From the NCBI GenBank assembly GCA_051453625.1, contig JBOZIK010000001.1, positions 62,798,883 through 62,862,882 of the forward strand: a stretch of 64,000 nt of DNA, read 5' to 3'. The translations under genes were made by a program, and so were the position numbers. This DNA comes from Welwitschia mirabilis (taxonomy: Eukaryota > Gnetophyta > Gnetopsida > Welwitschiales). The stretch's first letter is position 1, and every line of letters begins with the position of its first letter. Shown here in pieces: positions 1-10,379 of the stretch. The notes below the pieces were generated by a model. It ran no database searches. It was not told the origin of the DNA and worked only from the letters and a program-made list of their open reading frames with translations.

Positions 1-900
1 TGCCCTACCTAATGCCATCATTATGTAAATGGTTACCTAATGTTATAAGCCAAAGGCTTGTAATCATCCTTGACCACATACCTTACCTAAAAAAAGGTCT
101 TAATCCCTTTATTATAATATCATTCATTTGGAATAAATATAAAACTTTTGAGTATCAAGATTTAATGATCTTTTGAGCACTTCTTTAGGGAGTAAGCTTG
201 CTTTCAAGGAGCCTAAGGAGTCATTTCTTCTTCCTTTCATCCTAGATGTGATGTGCCTTTTTCTAAATTAATACTAAGGATTTATTTCTTTTAACTACTT
301 ATCTCAATTTAATTTGTACTAGGAATGCTTAAGTAATAATGTGCTATTAAGTTTTATTTTAATCAACTAAGTGAATTTGAATTAGTTAATTGATTCATAG
401 TATTGGTAATTTTATGAATCTTGTGCATGTTTAGTTCATATTTTTCATTTTTATTATAAGGCTATGAGGGATAAATAATAATTAAATTCACTAATACTCA
501 AATGATAAATGAGATTATATCACTATAACCTAAGCCTCTATACTTGATGATCTAAAGTTTATTTTAGGATTAAGCAACATATGATCAAGTGAGGAACTTG
601 TAGGAGGATGAATCAAGAAACACTTGAAGCTTGTTTACTTACCATATTTGTAGATGAAGTTTTAAATAAGAGTTATCAACTTCCTTTTCTTTTCTTTTCT
701 TTTCTTAAATTTATAACTTACATTAAGAAAAAGTTATTGTAAAACTTTTTAAAAATCTACCTTAGTTATTCCTGTGAAAAGAATAATATTGAGTTCAAAC
801 TCAATTAAATATGGATCACTATAAAATGCAATCATTCATCAAAGTAAAAGGGTTTAAGGTAATAATTATACATGTGGTAGTGTTTTGGTAATTTTAAGAC
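1..900 (+). mobile_element. LTR family A, partial copy (Ty3/gypsy)
   Basis: This stretch aligns by eye with the family A LTR at about 20080-20890: the same order of blocks around the 'taccta..aaaggtctta' promoter-like region near 85-110, the 'agcttgctttcaagg' block near 195, and the 'aataatgtgctattaag' block near 335. The 5' part lies outside the window. The LTR seems to end between about 790 and 900, but I cannot fix its end, and no convincing primer-binding site follows. The pyrimidine tract at 681-707 is a short TTTTC tandem. Orientation is plus, judged from the TATA-like region. No coding potential is seen. Confidence 0.6.
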
Positions 901-1780
901 AGAGAGAGACTAGCAAGAAAAAATGTTTTTAATGCTTCTAAATTTTTTCATCCTAAATCTAATTAATAAGGAAATAAATCTAGTCGAGAATTATGCAATA
1001 AAACTAAGGTATTATTGTAGTGGGATTTTTTCTTATGGTGAACAAAAAGAATTTTAGATAGTGAAGGCTATGTGGATTAAGAGTGTATTAGCTTTACTCA
1101 AATGAGATGTGCTAAATTAAGAAATTACACACATATATTTTGACATATTAGTTTATGAAATTGAAAAGGACAAGATTCATGCAATTGATAAATACTATGT
1201 ATGTAAAGTCTAAAATAGTTCATATTTTGGCTTGTTTCTACTTTTTTAACAAATCATGGAAGACATCATTTTGAGATAAATATTAAAGTAGATTTTAAAT
1301 GACTAAGTGAAATGGATTTTTATTAGAAGAGTCATGAGTAAGATTCTTAGAAAGTGGTTGTAACTCAATGAAGGGTTTTTCTTATATGTTAATGCTTGAA
1401 TCTTACTCAAGAAACAATGATGAAATCAAATCATTTTAGTCATGAAAATATTAAGTAAGTAGGTAAGGATTCCTTATGTATTGGAGTTTGTAAGAGCTCT
1501 ACTTTTATAAAGATTACTAGAGGATTCATCTTCATATGATTGCTCATAAGACAAACATGACATGAAAGGTCTTGATTGTGAAAGTTTTAAGAAGGTAAGG
1601 ATTCCTTATATGATGGAATTTGTATGAGTTATTTGATTTCTTTATCCTTATAATGTTAGTTAGATATATACTTCTTATGTAGTTGTCCAAAACCTAGTTT
1701 TTCAATGGTTTCATCCTCAATCCTAAAGGATATGGCTTGGGTATCTTTTATAGATGTATCCTCTAGTTTACATTAGTTAA
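900..1780. other. Unassigned AT-rich DNA
   Basis: No long reading frame and no recognisable transposon protein motif on either strand. It could be the internal region of the family A element to its left, but nothing specific supports that. Confidence 0.3.
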
Positions 1781-1938
1781 ATGAAAGAAGGATGGGAGGG
1801 GTGTTGTTGCAGTGTGTATTTGTGCAATAGCTCACATTTCAATTTCAATCCTATTAATTATAATAAGATGCAAAATACAACACGCTAGTATAAACGGAGT
1901 GATCCGAATGTCGTAATTCCGTCGAAGGCCAATGGTAT
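1781..1938 (-). mobile_element. LTR family B terminus, CpG-retaining copy
   Basis: The sequence from 1805 begins TGTTGCAGTGTGT, matching the family B LTR terminus seen at 28811, 34915 and 35365, and continues into the same block as those copies until the N run at 1939. Unlike the others it keeps six CpG dinucleotides between 1889 and 1930, exactly where the other copies read CA or TG. The 24 bases just before the LTR (1781-1804) recur immediately after the gap (2697-2720), where they run straight into different sequence. Strand is given by analogy with element B, whose primer-binding site lies outside this end of the LTR. The rest of the element must be in the gap or missing. Confidence 0.65.
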
Positions 1939-2696
1939 NNNNNNNNNNNNNNNNNNNNNNNNNNNNNNNNNNNNNNNNNNNNNNNNNNNNNNNNNNNNNN
2001 NNNNNNNNNNNNNNNNNNNNNNNNNNNNNNNNNNNNNNNNNNNNNNNNNNNNNNNNNNNNNNNNNNNNNNNNNNNNNNNNNNNNNNNNNNNNNNNNNNNN
2101 NNNNNNNNNNNNNNNNNNNNNNNNNNNNNNNNNNNNNNNNNNNNNNNNNNNNNNNNNNNNNNNNNNNNNNNNNNNNNNNNNNNNNNNNNNNNNNNNNNNN
2201 NNNNNNNNNNNNNNNNNNNNNNNNNNNNNNNNNNNNNNNNNNNNNNNNNNNNNNNNNNNNNNNNNNNNNNNNNNNNNNNNNNNNNNNNNNNNNNNNNNNN
2301 NNNNNNNNNNNNNNNNNNNNNNNNNNNNNNNNNNNNNNNNNNNNNNNNNNNNNNNNNNNNNNNNNNNNNNNNNNNNNNNNNNNNNNNNNNNNNNNNNNNN
2401 NNNNNNNNNNNNNNNNNNNNNNNNNNNNNNNNNNNNNNNNNNNNNNNNNNNNNNNNNNNNNNNNNNNNNNNNNNNNNNNNNNNNNNNNNNNNNNNNNNNN
2501 NNNNNNNNNNNNNNNNNNNNNNNNNNNNNNNNNNNNNNNNNNNNNNNNNNNNNNNNNNNNNNNNNNNNNNNNNNNNNNNNNNNNNNNNNNNNNNNNNNNN
2601 NNNNNNNNNNNNNNNNNNNNNNNNNNNNNNNNNNNNNNNNNNNNNNNNNNNNNNNNNNNNNNNNNNNNNNNNNNNNNNNNNNNNNNNNNNNNNNNN

Positions 2697-3111
2697 ATGA
2701 AAGAAGGATGGGAGGGGTGTTAAGCATTTGCTACTTTTTTTAAAAAACTTTGCAAGGGTTCCTTTAAGGAATTTTAGATAGGACAATGGTTATTAGACAA
2801 ATAAGGATATTGGTAAAAGGATGTAGGATATGATGGTTATTCATGACAAAGTGAAGGATAGGGATTAGAGGATACAAATTCATAAGTTTTTTGATAGGAG
2901 TAAGGATTTAATCTAAGTAAAATAGGTGGTTGAACAAAGCATGAAGGTGTGTCTAAGCATTGTGATTAAAGATAACCCTTTATAGTTCTTTGAGGTTAAA
3001 TGTAATCACCTAATATTCATTCAAGTTGAAAGCTACATTAATGGTAATTAGAAACATTGTAAAGATTTTTATGGCTCTAATAACAAGGTGAACTTCCAAT
3101 GTTAGACTCCA
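2697..3111. other. Unassigned AT-rich DNA
   Basis: The first 24 bases repeat the sequence left of the preceding gap. After that I see no open frame or family motif on either strand. Confidence 0.4.
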
Positions 3112-4167
3112 TTTTAAGATTTAAAAAATATAAAACGTTAAAAAAATAATAGAAAATGAAATGGCGAAATGAAAAATAAACATATGAAAAAAATAAACTA
3201 TGCTATGGATTTTTTTCTTCTTTTTGAAAAATTTTGCTGAAAATAAAATTTAAATCTATTGTATTCAAACAACAAATTTTTCATTATAAAAATGCACAAA
3301 AGAAAAAATAAAGGAAAGAGGGCTATTTTGTGTTTCATCAGTTTTGGTCAATTATTTCATCCTTAATNNNNNNNNNNNNNNNNNNNNNNNNNNNNNNNNN
3401 NNNNNNNNNNNNNNNNNNNNNNNNNNNNNNNNNNNNNNNNNNNNNNNNNNNNNNNNNNNNNNNNNNNNNNNNNNNNNNNNNNNNNNNNNNNNNNNNNNNN
3501 NNNNNNNNNNNNNNNNNNNNNNNNNNNNNNNNNNNNNNNNNNNNNNNNNNNNNNNNNNNNNNNNNNNNNNNNNNNNNNNNNNNNNNNNNNNNNNNNNNNN
3601 NNNNNNNNNNNNNNNNNNNNNNNNNNNNNNNNNNNNNNNNNNNNNNNNNNNNNNNNNNNNNNNNNNNNNNNNNNNNNNNNNNNNNNNNNNNNNNNNNNNN
3701 NNNNNNNNNNNNNNNNNNNNNNNNNNNNNNNNNNNNNNNNNNNNNNNNNNNNNNNNNNNNNNNNNNNNNNNNNNNNNNNNNNNNNNNNNNNNNNNNNNNN
3801 NNNNNNNNNNNNNNNNNNNNNNNNNNNNNNNNNNNNNNNNNNNNNNNNNNNNNNNNNNNNNNNNNNNNNNNNNNNNNNNNNNNNNNNNNNNNNNNNNNNN
3901 NNNNNNNNNNNNATTTTAAGATTTAAAAAATATAAAACATTAAAAAAAAAATAGAAAATGAAATGGCCAAATGAAAAATAAACATATGAAAAAAAACTAT
4001 GCTACGGATTTTTTTCTTCTTTTTGAAAAATTTTGCTAAAAATAAAATTGAAATCTATTGTATTCAAATAACAAATTTTTCATTAAAAAAATGCACAAAA
4101 GAAAAAATAAAGGAAAGAGGGCTATTTTTTATTTCATCAGTTCTGGTCAATTATTTCATCCTTAATG
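3112..4167. repeat. Gap-flanking direct repeat of about 255 bp
   Basis: 3112-3367 and 3913-4167 are near-identical, including the 'tttttttcttctttttgaaaa' tract and the 'tcatcagtt.tggtcaattatttcatccttaat' block. They differ by scattered substitutions, mostly transitions, and small indels. The right copy simply continues past the point where the left copy enters the gap. The usual cause is two haplotype versions of one sequence placed next to each other; a true tandem duplication cannot be excluded. Confidence 0.8.
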
Positions 4168-4502
4168 CTTCATTTTTGTCCAAAGAGATCATCAACAAAA
4201 AGCTATAAAGCTAAGTCATCAAAAATATTAGTACAATAATATTTTTCTTAGTTAGGATTTAAAAACTCCATAAAGACCAAAAAAAGCAAGACCATCTAAT
4301 ATTACACTAGAAATAGATCAATACCCACACTAGAAAGTACAAAAAGAAATGCAAAGAAAATGAAAAAAAAAACTGCACCAGTTTGGATATCACTGAAAGG
4401 GATTAGTACCAATTACTAGAAATCAAAGAAAAGTGTAACTAACTAAAATGCAAAGGAAAAAAATGTTTTTTAATGCTTATTTATGAAACTACCATTCCAT
4501 CA

Positions 4503-4522
4503 TCCTTAGTAATGACACCAAA
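4503..4522 (-). promoter_or_regulatory. Primer-binding site, tRNA-Asp type, element A2
   Basis: Read on the minus strand this is TTTGGTGTCATTACTAAGGA. It lines up with the canonical Athila/Tat site complementary to the 3' end of tRNA-Asp (TGGCGCCGTTGCCGGGGA, from general knowledge), and every difference is C-to-T or G-to-A. It lies just beyond the inner end of a minus-strand family A LTR, where reverse transcription of such an element would be primed. The internal part of the element would run leftward from here, but I recognise no gag or pol in it. Confidence 0.7.
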
Positions 4523-4529
4523 AATATGT

Positions 4530-6142
4530 TTGTTACTAAACTTATACTAAAACCAAGTGAGAACCTAGTTATTATTCTTGCTTTTAGGATAAAGGAGATA
4601 GCCAAAAATACAAGTAAAAACATGAATATTATTTATTAAAAAAAAGATAAACTATGAGTTAAAAAAGTATTAGGAAAAACTTCTGAAGATGAACATAGCA
4701 AGTGAATTAACCCTTCAACTAACCTAAATCATCTAATAAATGAAACTTATTTTAAGAATATAGTGTAATTTTCTTATTTATCTTAAATTAATACCAAGTC
4801 ATGAAGCCCTAANNNNNNNNNNNNNNNNNNNNNNNNNNNNNNNNNNNNNNNNNNNNNNNNNNNNNNNNNNNNNNNNNNNNNNNNNNNNNNNNNNNNNNNN
4901 NNNNNNNNNNNNTTCGTATTTACCTTAAATTAATACCAAGTCATGAAGTCCTAAATTATGATGACATAATTTCATTTACAACATGAGTAGTGGTGAAATA
5001 TTTATACCCCTTTATCCATTACAACTTAAGTGTATCATGAAAAGTAGGAAATTTATTCTTAATAACCATTAAAAACTTACAAACTACTAATGAAAACATT
5101 AGCATAAAGATTCATTTAAAAAAAAGAAGTACTCTTCATAGAAGTAGTTTATTTAAGTATTAGAGGTACAAAATGAATTGCAACTTAAAATCAAAAAGAA
5201 AACTACAATTGTGTTAATAATAAAGAAATGCCTTACATTCAAGAAAGAGATACATTTGGGACATAGACATTAAGCTAGTATTAAGACTAGACCACTCCAA
5301 AAGGGAGCTTAACATGACATGATAAGGAAGACTCTACTCTAAAGTATCATTTAAGATAAGCATGAATGAATGAATATAATTAAGGTCCTTGGACTATTTT
5401 ATATAGGGATGTAGATTAGGAGTAGTTACAATTGTTTAGTTTATAGTGATAGGTGAGATGGATAATAATTTATTCTATAGCATTAGATTAAGATAGCTTA
5501 TCCTATAGCATTAGGTAAAATATTCATCATGTATTGTTTGATGGAATCTTCATCATGTAGATTTAGGTGGAAGCTTCATCTTGTAGTATTAGGTGGAATT
5601 ATCATAATAGTTTCAACATGTGTTCTTAAGTTTAGATTCTTTCAACTAATTTTATTGCCATAGGTTATGATGACACCCTCATATGTCATTATTACAAGTC
5701 ATTATTGCTTCACTGTCATGTCACTGATATGTGTCTGTCATGTCATTGCCACGAGTTCTAATATTACTACCACATATCACTAAAGATCAAGATTAACTAG
5801 GATGTAGTAACATGACTTGGTCCATAACTATAATTCAAGTTTAACTTCATGGTGAATTCAATAAGTGAGCTTGAAGAAACTTTCTTAGATATGAGTAATG
5901 CCATTGTACAAGGACACTAGCATCATTAGCATCTTTTATAGGACTTCCTTCATCTTTTTACATCATACTCCATTATCCTATTAGGTACCTTAATTTATCA
6001 TGATAAACTGAATAATTTCATAATTAACATTAACATTAATAAAATACATAATTTTATGATTAAAATAATTATTTTAATGTCTAACCCTAAGATAAACTAG
6101 ATTGAGATACTTAATCTAAATGGTAATTTTTACATGTTAACA
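4530..6142 (-). mobile_element. LTR family A, minus-strand 5' LTR of element A2
   Basis: On the minus strand the LTR starts TGTTAACATGTAAAAATTACC at 6142, close to TGTGTATACATG at 8957 and TGTGTTTACATG at 25083. It continues through the family A blocks: 'cacctaatactaca' repeats near 5500-5600 and a TATA-type box followed by 'agtccaaggacctta' near 5385-5410. It ends just before the primer-binding site at 4522-4503. Net length after removing the 100-N gap at 4813 is about 1.5 kb, close to the 1.36 kb of the other copies. The 5' end abuts LINE-derived sequence at 6143. Confidence 0.65.
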
Positions 6143-7990
6143 ACTACCGTGATTGTCTCTACCCACATCGCCGAATGGAACTTGCTGTTTGTTGAGGTTA
6201 ATGCTTAATATTTGTAAAATAACATAAGATTGCAGAATTGCTAGATAAGTTATAACAATAACTATTATGAATCAGATTCAAAGAGATCTTATATTATTAA
6301 ATTAATGTTAATATGTATCCTAGTTGTAATAATTTTATTTCATTTAGAGTTTTTAAATAAGTGGAGGATGATTTCATCCTTCTTTCTACATAGAACACAA
6401 GTTTGATTAATGTTAACTTTTAATTTAAGTTATTTATCAACTATGAGAATGATACATATATTAATAATCCAAATAAACAAGTTAATTTTCTTAGGTAAAA
6501 TACTTTTTAGAATGACTTATCACCTCATTCTACTCCATATTTAGAAGTAAGTAATTTCTTATTATCCTAATTTGTAGTAGTTGCTAAGTCATTAATCTAT
6601 TTCTTAGATTTTTTAATATGTTTTCAAATAATTGAGTTAGTCATGTTAAATATTCTTTATTCCCCATATTTTAATATCATCAAGTGGGCCTAATTCATCT
6701 CACCCTCATCTAGTCTATTCTAATTTTTTCACTACCCCATAAGCTTGTCCTATAGCATTAGGAGAAATATTCACCATGTAGTATTTGATAGAAGCTTCCT
6801 CATGTAGTTTTAGGTGGAAGCTTCATCATGTAGTATTAGGTGAATCATCATAATGGTTTCAACATGTGTTCTTAAGTCTATATGAATTTAATTGATGTTA
6901 TTACCATGTGTGATGATGATAGCTCCCATATGTCATTGTCACAAGTCATTGTTACTTCACTATCTTATCACTGATATGTGTCTGTCATGTAATTGCCATG
7001 AGTTCTAGTATTACTATCATATGTCACTAAAGATTAGAACTAAATAGGATGCAATAACATGATGAGGTCCATAACTATAACTCAAGTTTAACTTCATGAT
7101 AAATTCAATAAGTGAGTTTGAAGAAACTTTTTTAGATATGACTGACCCCATCGTACAAGGACACTAGTGCCATTGGCATTTTTTATAGGACTGCCTTCAT
7201 ATTTTTGTATCATGCTCGATTATCCTCTTAAGTATCTTAATTTACCATGGTAAAGTGTATAATTAACATTAAACTTAATGGAGGACATAATTTTATGATT
7301 AAAATAATTAGTTTAATACTTATCGTGAGCTAAATTATCTTGAGACACTTGATCTAAATGTTAATTTTTACATGTTAAAAACTACTACTTTTGCCTTTGC
7401 CCACCATTTCCAAATAGAACTTATTATCTATTGAGGTGAATACTTAATATTTTAGGAATAACACAAAATTGTATAATTTATAGATAAGTCATAACAATAA
7501 CTATTGTATCTCAGAATCAAAGAGATGTTATATTGTTAAATTAATGTTGATATGCATCTTAGTTGTAAGACATTTAGTTCATTTTGAGTTTTTAAATAAG
7601 TAGGGGATGATTCCATCCTTCTTTTTACATAGAATACAACTTTTATTAACATTAACTTTTAATTTAAGTAATTTATCAATTGTAAGAAAAGTACATTTAT
7701 TAACAAGCCAAACAAACAAGTTGATTTTACTAGGTAAAATACCTTTTCATAATGCCTTAGCATCTTATTTTACTCCATATTTAAAAGTGAGTAATTTTCT
7801 ATTATCTTAGTTTACATTATCTACTAGGTCATTAATCTATTTCTTAGATTTATTAATAAATTTCCAAATAATCCAGTTATTTGTATTGAACATTCTTTTT
7901 TCCCCCTTAATAGTTTAATTCATCAAGTTAGCCTAATTCATCTCGCCATTATCTAATCTATTGTAAATTTTTTACTACCTCATTAGCATG
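5490..7990. repeat. Two-copy tandem duplication, unit about 1.25 kb
   Basis: The block from about 5490 to 6740 is repeated in direct orientation from about 6741 to 7990; for example, 'cctatagcattagg' occurs at 5502 and 6749. By eye the copies are roughly 80% identical along their whole length. Each unit holds the 5' part of a minus-strand family A LTR followed by the 3' end of a minus-strand LINE, including its zinc-finger region. The junction between LTR and LINE (6142/6143 and about 7380/7381) is the same in both copies, so the LTR and LINE were already joined before the duplication. Confidence 0.8.
6143..6740 (-). pseudogene. LINE 3' end with zf-RVT domain, duplicate copy
   Basis: Minus-strand translation near 6365-6500 gives KINLFIWIIN followed by INQTCVLCRKKDEIILHLF and KNSK. 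This is the zf-RVT domain (PF13966) found after the reverse transcriptase of plant L1-type LINEs, which normally has a CxxC...H...C pattern. The last cysteine is replaced by serine, and in-frame stops interrupt the sequence, so it is a pseudogene. It duplicates the zf-RVT copy near 7600-7740. Confidence 0.7.
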
Positions 7991-8956
7991 ATTTATTCAA
8001 TATTATGAATACTTAGAACATTAAAATCTTTGTGTTTTCTCACCTCTTACCATTTGATGAGATTGATATGGTTTTTGCCCTTTCCTCCCAACCAAAAAAA
8101 GCTTTTAAATCTATGTTTAGTAAGTGATAAATATTTGTAATGGTGCAATAACTAGTCTTGTGTATAAAGTGATGTAATTGATACATGTACTAAAAAGGAT
8201 AGCTTTGAATTAGGATGATAATAATAGGTTATTCCATCTCATGNNNNNNNNNNNNNNNNNNNNNNNNNNNNNNNNNNNNNNNNNNNNNNNNNNNNNNNNN
8301 NNNNNNNNNNNNNNNNNNNNNNNNNNNNNNNNNNNNNNNNNNNNNNNNNNNNNNNNNNNNNNNNNNNNNNNNNNNNNNNNNNNNNNNNNNNNNNNNNNNA
8401 ATTTGAATTTATTTAAATTAATATTGAGCCTTATATATCACTAAATTCTTTGAGACTATGGACTATAACTTTGGCATCTTCTCTAGTAGCTTTAGTCATG
8501 AGAATAGTTTCATCTGCATAGAGGTTGTTGAAGAAAACTTAATCATCTATACTAATGCCCTTTATTTTATACTTCTTTAAAAAGCTACTCATGGTATTCA
8601 TGGTTATGATGAACAGATATGGAGATAAAGGTATCTCCTTATTTGAGATTAGCATATGAAGAGTAATTCATTTTAACTAAGAGTTAGGTACTTTTTTAAA
8701 GGTCTAAACACAACCTTATTAATCTTTCTAAAAATCGGTTTTTTGTAAGAATTTGTTAACGACCCATCTAATTTAGTGAATCATAAGCTTTTGCTATCTT
8801 AATTTTAATGAACATTGTCAAGAATTATGGCTTTTACATGAGTGAACAAGTTTATGATTTAAAATGATCTAATTCTAAATATATCTAAATTTAAGAAAAC
8901 TAGCTTAATTTATACTTGATAGAAGAAGGGTAATTCCCCTAACTATAGCTTTGGTT
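7381..8956 (-). pseudogene. LINE-1, 3' half: reverse transcriptase palm and zf-RVT
   Basis: Minus-strand translation shows reverse transcriptase landmarks in the right order. Near 8750-8810 AKAYDSLN corresponds to the 'D..KAYD..' motif A. Near 8600-8640 SPYLFIITMN corresponds to 'GDPLSPYLF'. At 8498-8530 NLYADETILM is the catalytic FADD box with the second Asp replaced by Glu. Near 7600-7740 KINLFVWLVN and CILCKKKDGII form the zf-RVT domain. Stops and frameshifts are frequent, and an N run at 8244-8399 removes part of it. Upstream, the LINE is cut by a family A LTR at 8957 and resumes at about 10380. Such proteins nick the target and copy the element's own RNA; this copy cannot be active. Confidence 0.85.
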
Positions 8957-10325
8957 TGTGTATACATGTAAAAATGGACATTCAGAGCACATATTTTTGA
9001 TTAATTTAAATAGGTAAATACATTAAAATTGGTTACTTTATTATAAAAATATGTCTTTTTCTTCTTTTATTATGAATTATGAAAATATGAACTTTCCCAT
9101 AACATTTTCAAATTAATTACTGTCTATTAAAAGACATATTATAAAATGAAGTAATTTCATTAGAAAACATAAATAGAGTAAAATGGATTAAACACTATGT
9201 TCTAATATTTTTATAAAAAATGCATCACATTTCACTTATAGGCTTAGTAAAAAATTAAAGCATAAATAATCATCAACCTCAATGACATGTGGCTAAGAAC
9301 CAAAGTGACATGTAGCAGTTAGAAGTATGATGACATGGATGACACATGGCAATAAAATTTAATGGCAGTAGGATCATCATTCAAAGTACATGTCATAACT
9401 ACTTTTCATAAGAAAACAAAGATCTTATCTAATGCTACGTGATGAAATTTGTAATCTTCTCCTAATGTAACCATCCAAAAGTGTAATCCCCTTAATTTAA
9501 TAGCCATCAATCACTATAATCCTAATATTTTTAAACCTTTCCCCGTTTATAAAAGACACTTGAGCCCTCATTATAAAGGAGTAATCTTTGATTAGCAAAC
9601 ATGATGGAAATAATTAGAGCATCAAGATATTATGACTTTCTAAGAACCTTCCTTAGGAGCAAACATGTTCAGAGGCTAGTTTGAGTATTCTAGTTTAGCT
9701 TCATATTTCTATTTTGATGTAATGTATTTCTTGAATTAATACAATAATAGGTTATTCATTCTTCAATTTCTAGTGCATGTTGACATTGTACTTTTAATAG
9801 CTATGTGATATTCTTTTATGTCTTTAATATTATATGAGCTATTTAGTATTTGATTTGTAGTGCACATTAACATAGTACTTTTAATCTTTAGATGAGACTA
9901 CATCATTAATATCTTTTAAACTGAGAAAATTCTCTAAAGTTAACTTTGGGTAATAGTTGCTTTTATGTGATAAATGACTATGAAGAATCAAGTAACTATT
10001 AAATTCACTAATACACAGTTGGGAAATGATATTATATCACCATGTCCAAGTCATCATATATTGATGATTTAAGCCTATGTTTTAGGAATTATTAAAAATC
10101 ATTAGAGAAAAGGTGGATTATCAGACATGCTAAGCTAAACCTATGAAGCATGTTCGTTTTCTTATATTACCAATTGAAGTTCATTAATTTCTTAAAATTT
10201 AATTTTACAATTTGTTTTGATTTCATTGTAGGATTGAACTATTGTATTACTTATAATAAGTTGACCATAAATATCCCTGTGGAAGAATGATATTGGATCC
10301 TCACCTAGCTTATTTAAAATTTTCA
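8957..10325 (+). mobile_element. Lone LTR of family A inserted in LINE-1
   Basis: The LTR starts TGTGTATACATGTAAAAA, matching the start at 25083, and carries the family A blocks in order: 'gacatgtggc' and 'gatgacacatggc' near 9285-9350, the TATA-like 'tttataaaagacacttgagccc' near 9546-9566, and 'gaatgatattgga' near 10285. It ends near 10325, judged from the terminal CA and from where LINE coding sense resumes. LINE-1 reverse transcriptase sequence lies on both sides in matching orientation, so this is an insertion, probably a solo LTR left by recombination. No clean 5-bp target duplication is visible, perhaps because of decay, and the exact 3' end is uncertain. Confidence 0.75.
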
Positions 10326-10379
10326 TTTTTACTATGATGAATAATAATGATTTGTAGTGAATAGTTAGGATTATATAAA

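Noticed and set aside
881-900. 'ttttggtaattttaagacag' as a primer-binding site for the leftmost LTR A
   Set aside because: It needs several transversions to match the tRNA-Asp site, unlike the four accepted sites.
1854-2786. Long open frames on both strands across 1854-2786
   Set aside because: Almost entirely N; the apparent coding is an artefact of the gap. The same holds for those at 3330-3926, 8215-8444, 21543-22075, 23798-24067 and 58102-58343.
5700-5760. 'tcatgtcactgatatgtgtctgtcatgtcattgccac' as a microsatellite or CRISPR-like repeat
   Set aside because: It is the minus-strand version of the 'gacatgtggcagcaatgac' block found in all family A LTRs.
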